In this document: positions 23,811 to 25,290 of the stretch, piece after piece
Layout: every line of letters starts with the position of its first letter
How positions within the stretch are numbered: position 1 is the stretch's first letter
Source of the DNA: JAFGSZ01 sp964492185
GTDB taxonomy: Bacteria > Bacteroidota > Bacteroidia > Bacteroidales > UBA10428
Length of the DNA: 25,290 nucleotides
Direction of reading: 5' to 3'
Assembly: GCA_964492185.1 (NCBI GenBank)
Contig: CAZBJH010000040.1
Span: 1 to 25,290 of the forward strand
Translations under genes and position numbers: made by a program
The notes under the pieces: generated by a model
Told to the model about the DNA's origin: nothing
What the model saw: only the letters and a program-made list of their open reading frames with translations
The model's database searches: none

Positions 23811-23995
23811 TACATTAATAATGCAGGCTAATAATTCAGGGGTCTAATATAATAAAAATTATTTACCCTGAAGACATTAGGCAGGGTCAGCTGAAAAAAG
23901 TCTGTAGTGCATCAGATACAAGGCGGCAAAGCGAAGGTTTATAATAATACTGCAGACTCCGTGTAATACAAGTCATAATAATACCGGCAAGGCAT
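23811..23995. other. intergenic stretch with one inverted repeat, no gene
   Basis: Between the MITE and the DUF393 start. The only structure seen is AGTCTGTAGT (23899-23908) pairing with ACTGCAGACT (23949-23958), nine of ten bases, around a 40-base loop. There is no convincing promoter and no ORF. Confidence 0.5.
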
Positions 23996-24379
23996 ATGAA
24001 CAGGCATAAGGCAAAAAAAAGATCATTGATCGTACTGTTTGACGGTGACTGTGCAATATGTTCCCGCACCATTCATTTTATAACCCAAAGGGCTCCTGCA
24101 GACCATTTTGAGTTCATACCCCTTAAATCGGACAACGCGAAAAAAATGTTAACCCCGTGGTCAATTGACCCGGAAAAAATTGATTCTGTCTTATTAATTG
24201 AAAACAATAATGTATATGGCAAATCAACCGCTATACTCAGGATCATGAAGCATTTAAAGGGATTATGGCCTGTATTGTGGTTTTTTATTATTGTACCACC
24301 TCCTTTACGTGATTATCTATATGACAGATTTGCACAGCATCGCCATCGATTTTCAAAAATATTTAAAAAATATATGTAA
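23996..24379 (+). CDS. DCC-family thiol-disulfide oxidoreductase-like protein (DUF393)
   Basis: The 127-residue protein begins its domain with LIVLFDGDCAICSRTIHFI, the DxxC-type signature that names the DCC family (Cys19 and Cys22 form CxxC). It continues with FIPLKSDNAKKM, VLLIENNNVYGKSTAILRIM and LRDYLYDRFAQHRHRF, all typical positions. The family has a predicted thioredoxin-like fold; a redox role is inferred and no substrate is known. It has no signal peptide. The DUF3078 gene follows after 56 bp in the same direction. Confidence 0.88.
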   Translation: MNRHKAKKRSLIVLFDGDCAICSRTIHFITQRAPADHFEFIPLKSDNAKKMLTPWSIDPEKIDSVLLIENNNVYGKSTAILRIMKHLKGLWPVLWFFIIVPPPLRDYLYDRFAQHRHRFSKIFKKYM

Positions 24380-24435
24380 TTTTACTATTCAGTATACAAA
24401 CAGGAAAAACTCTTAATACTCATAGCTCTTTTAAA

Positions 24436-25287
24436 ATGAAAAAACTACTTGTTATCTGTATCTTATCAGGCTTTGTATTCCTTTTAAAAGCACAGGATAC
24501 CACGGCCGTAGACACAACAAAATTCTGGAAATTTGGTGGCGTTGGTACCCTTTCGTTCTCCCAGTTATATTTTTCAAACTGGTCGGCCGGCGGTGAAAAA
24601 GCTATGTCTGCAATTGGTATATTCAATGCAACGGCAAACTACACGAAAGATAAACTGAGTTGGGAAAATGCCCTGGATCTTAACCTTGGTTTTGCACAAC
24701 AGGGTGAAGGCGATCTGGTAAAAACAGACGACCGCATAGAATTTGCTTCAAAGCTTGGTTATAAAGCATCTGAAAAATGGTATTACACGGCACTGTTGGG
24801 TTTCCAAACACAATTCGCCGAAGGATCTGATCCCGCTAACCGTGATTCGGTAATTTCAGCATTCCTTGCTCCTGCATACCTGAATTTTGCAATTGGTATG
24901 GATTATAAACCCGGGAAAATATTCTCATTGTTTATGTCACCACTAAACAGTAAAACAACGATCGTGAGCCATGAAGAATTTGACGACAGGAAAGCTTACG
25001 GCGTTGAACCCGGTGAAAACATTTTGTTTCAACTCGGTGGATTAGTTAAAGCCACTTTCCAGAAAGAAATATTGAAAAATGTTGTTGTGAAAAGTAGGAT
25101 TCAATTATTTTCCAATTACCTCAATAAACCCGGAAATATCGATGTCGACTGGGAAACAAAAATCAATATGAGTATCAACAAATACCTGACCACTAACTTT
25201 CTCATCCATATACTCTATGATGACGATAACATAAAACGCACACAAATAAAAGAACTCTTCGGAATCGGACTTACATATAAGTTCTGA
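24436..25287 (+). CDS. DUF3078 outer-membrane protein
   Basis: The 283-residue protein starts with a signal peptide (about 1-20, ending LLKAQ). The mature part alternates short beta-like stretches typical of a barrel, with the DUF3078 core FSQLYFSNWSAGGEKAMSAIGIFNATANYTKDKLSWENALDLNLGFAQQGE (about 37-87) and KTDDRIEFASKLGYKASEKWYYTALLGFQTQF. It ends in LTYKF, an aromatic residue as expected for outer-membrane insertion. The family is common in Bacteroidota; function unknown. Complete within the window, ending three bases before its edge. Confidence 0.88.
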   Translation: MKKLLVICILSGFVFLLKAQDTTAVDTTKFWKFGGVGTLSFSQLYFSNWSAGGEKAMSAIGIFNATANYTKDKLSWENALDLNLGFAQQGEGDLVKTDDRIEFASKLGYKASEKWYYTALLGFQTQFAEGSDPANRDSVISAFLAPAYLNFAIGMDYKPGKIFSLFMSPLNSKTTIVSHEEFDDRKAYGVEPGENILFQLGGLVKATFQKEILKNVVVKSRIQLFSNYLNKPGNIDVDWETKINMSINKYLTTNFLIHILYDDDNIKRTQIKELFGIGLTYKF

Positions 25288-25290
25288 TCA

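Overview
The window looks like chromosomal DNA of a Bacteroidota bacterium, probably of the Bacteroidales/Marinilabiliales type. The evidence is a gldA-gldF-gldG-like ABC operon with a DUF4340 gene, DUF1573 and DUF3078 proteins, a TolB-propeller/Omp85-like outer-membrane protein, signal peptides ending in Ala-Gln or Gly-Gln, few strong Shine-Dalgarno sites, and promoter-like TTTG / TAnnTTTG boxes. I see no tRNA, rRNA, CRISPR array, phage module or transposase gene. Assignment to a genus is not possible by eye.

Layout. 1-5042: a DUF1573 envelope protein on the minus strand, divergent from a 1091-residue outer-membrane propeller/barrel protein that is followed after 3 bp by a half-length TSUP transporter. 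5191-7388: a 55-residue 2[4Fe-4S] ferredoxin, a 21-bp perfect bidirectional terminator, a secreted acidic protein with repeated Glu-x-Trp-Met motifs, and glutamate dehydrogenase. 7551-12779: apolipoprotein N-acyltransferase divergent from an M3 oligopeptidase, then a ribokinase. 12780-14030: a gene-free block of nested mobile or repeat DNA. 14031-18902: a small heat-shock protein, then gldA, gldF, gldG and DUF4340. 19005-23573, all minus strand: a two-domain VOC protein, an SDR reductase overlapping a phospholipid-type acyltransferase, and a bile-acid:sodium-symporter family carrier. 23996-25287: a DCC/DUF393 protein and a DUF3078 outer-membrane protein.

The genes are mostly housekeeping: envelope biogenesis and lipid modification (Lnt, acyltransferase, outer-membrane proteins), nitrogen assimilation (GdhA), peptide turnover (M3 peptidase), redox and stress (ferredoxin, Hsp20).

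The unusual content is the repeat DNA. Two short non-coding element families share the terminus GTGTCTGTCC: family A is 163 bp with 2 copies, and family B is 141 bp with 3 copies. Each of the four copies fully inside the window is flanked by an exact 6-bp target duplication (TAAATA or TAAATT), so they behave as MITEs moved by one unseen transposase. One A copy supplies the last base of the DUF1573 stop codon. The other lies just upstream of ribokinase and appears to provide an outward -33 box 20 bp from a -7-like box in the target duplication. A further diverged copy (family C) has been split by a 770-bp non-coding element with 23-bp terminal inverted repeats, 10-bp flanking direct repeats and symmetric subterminal hairpins.
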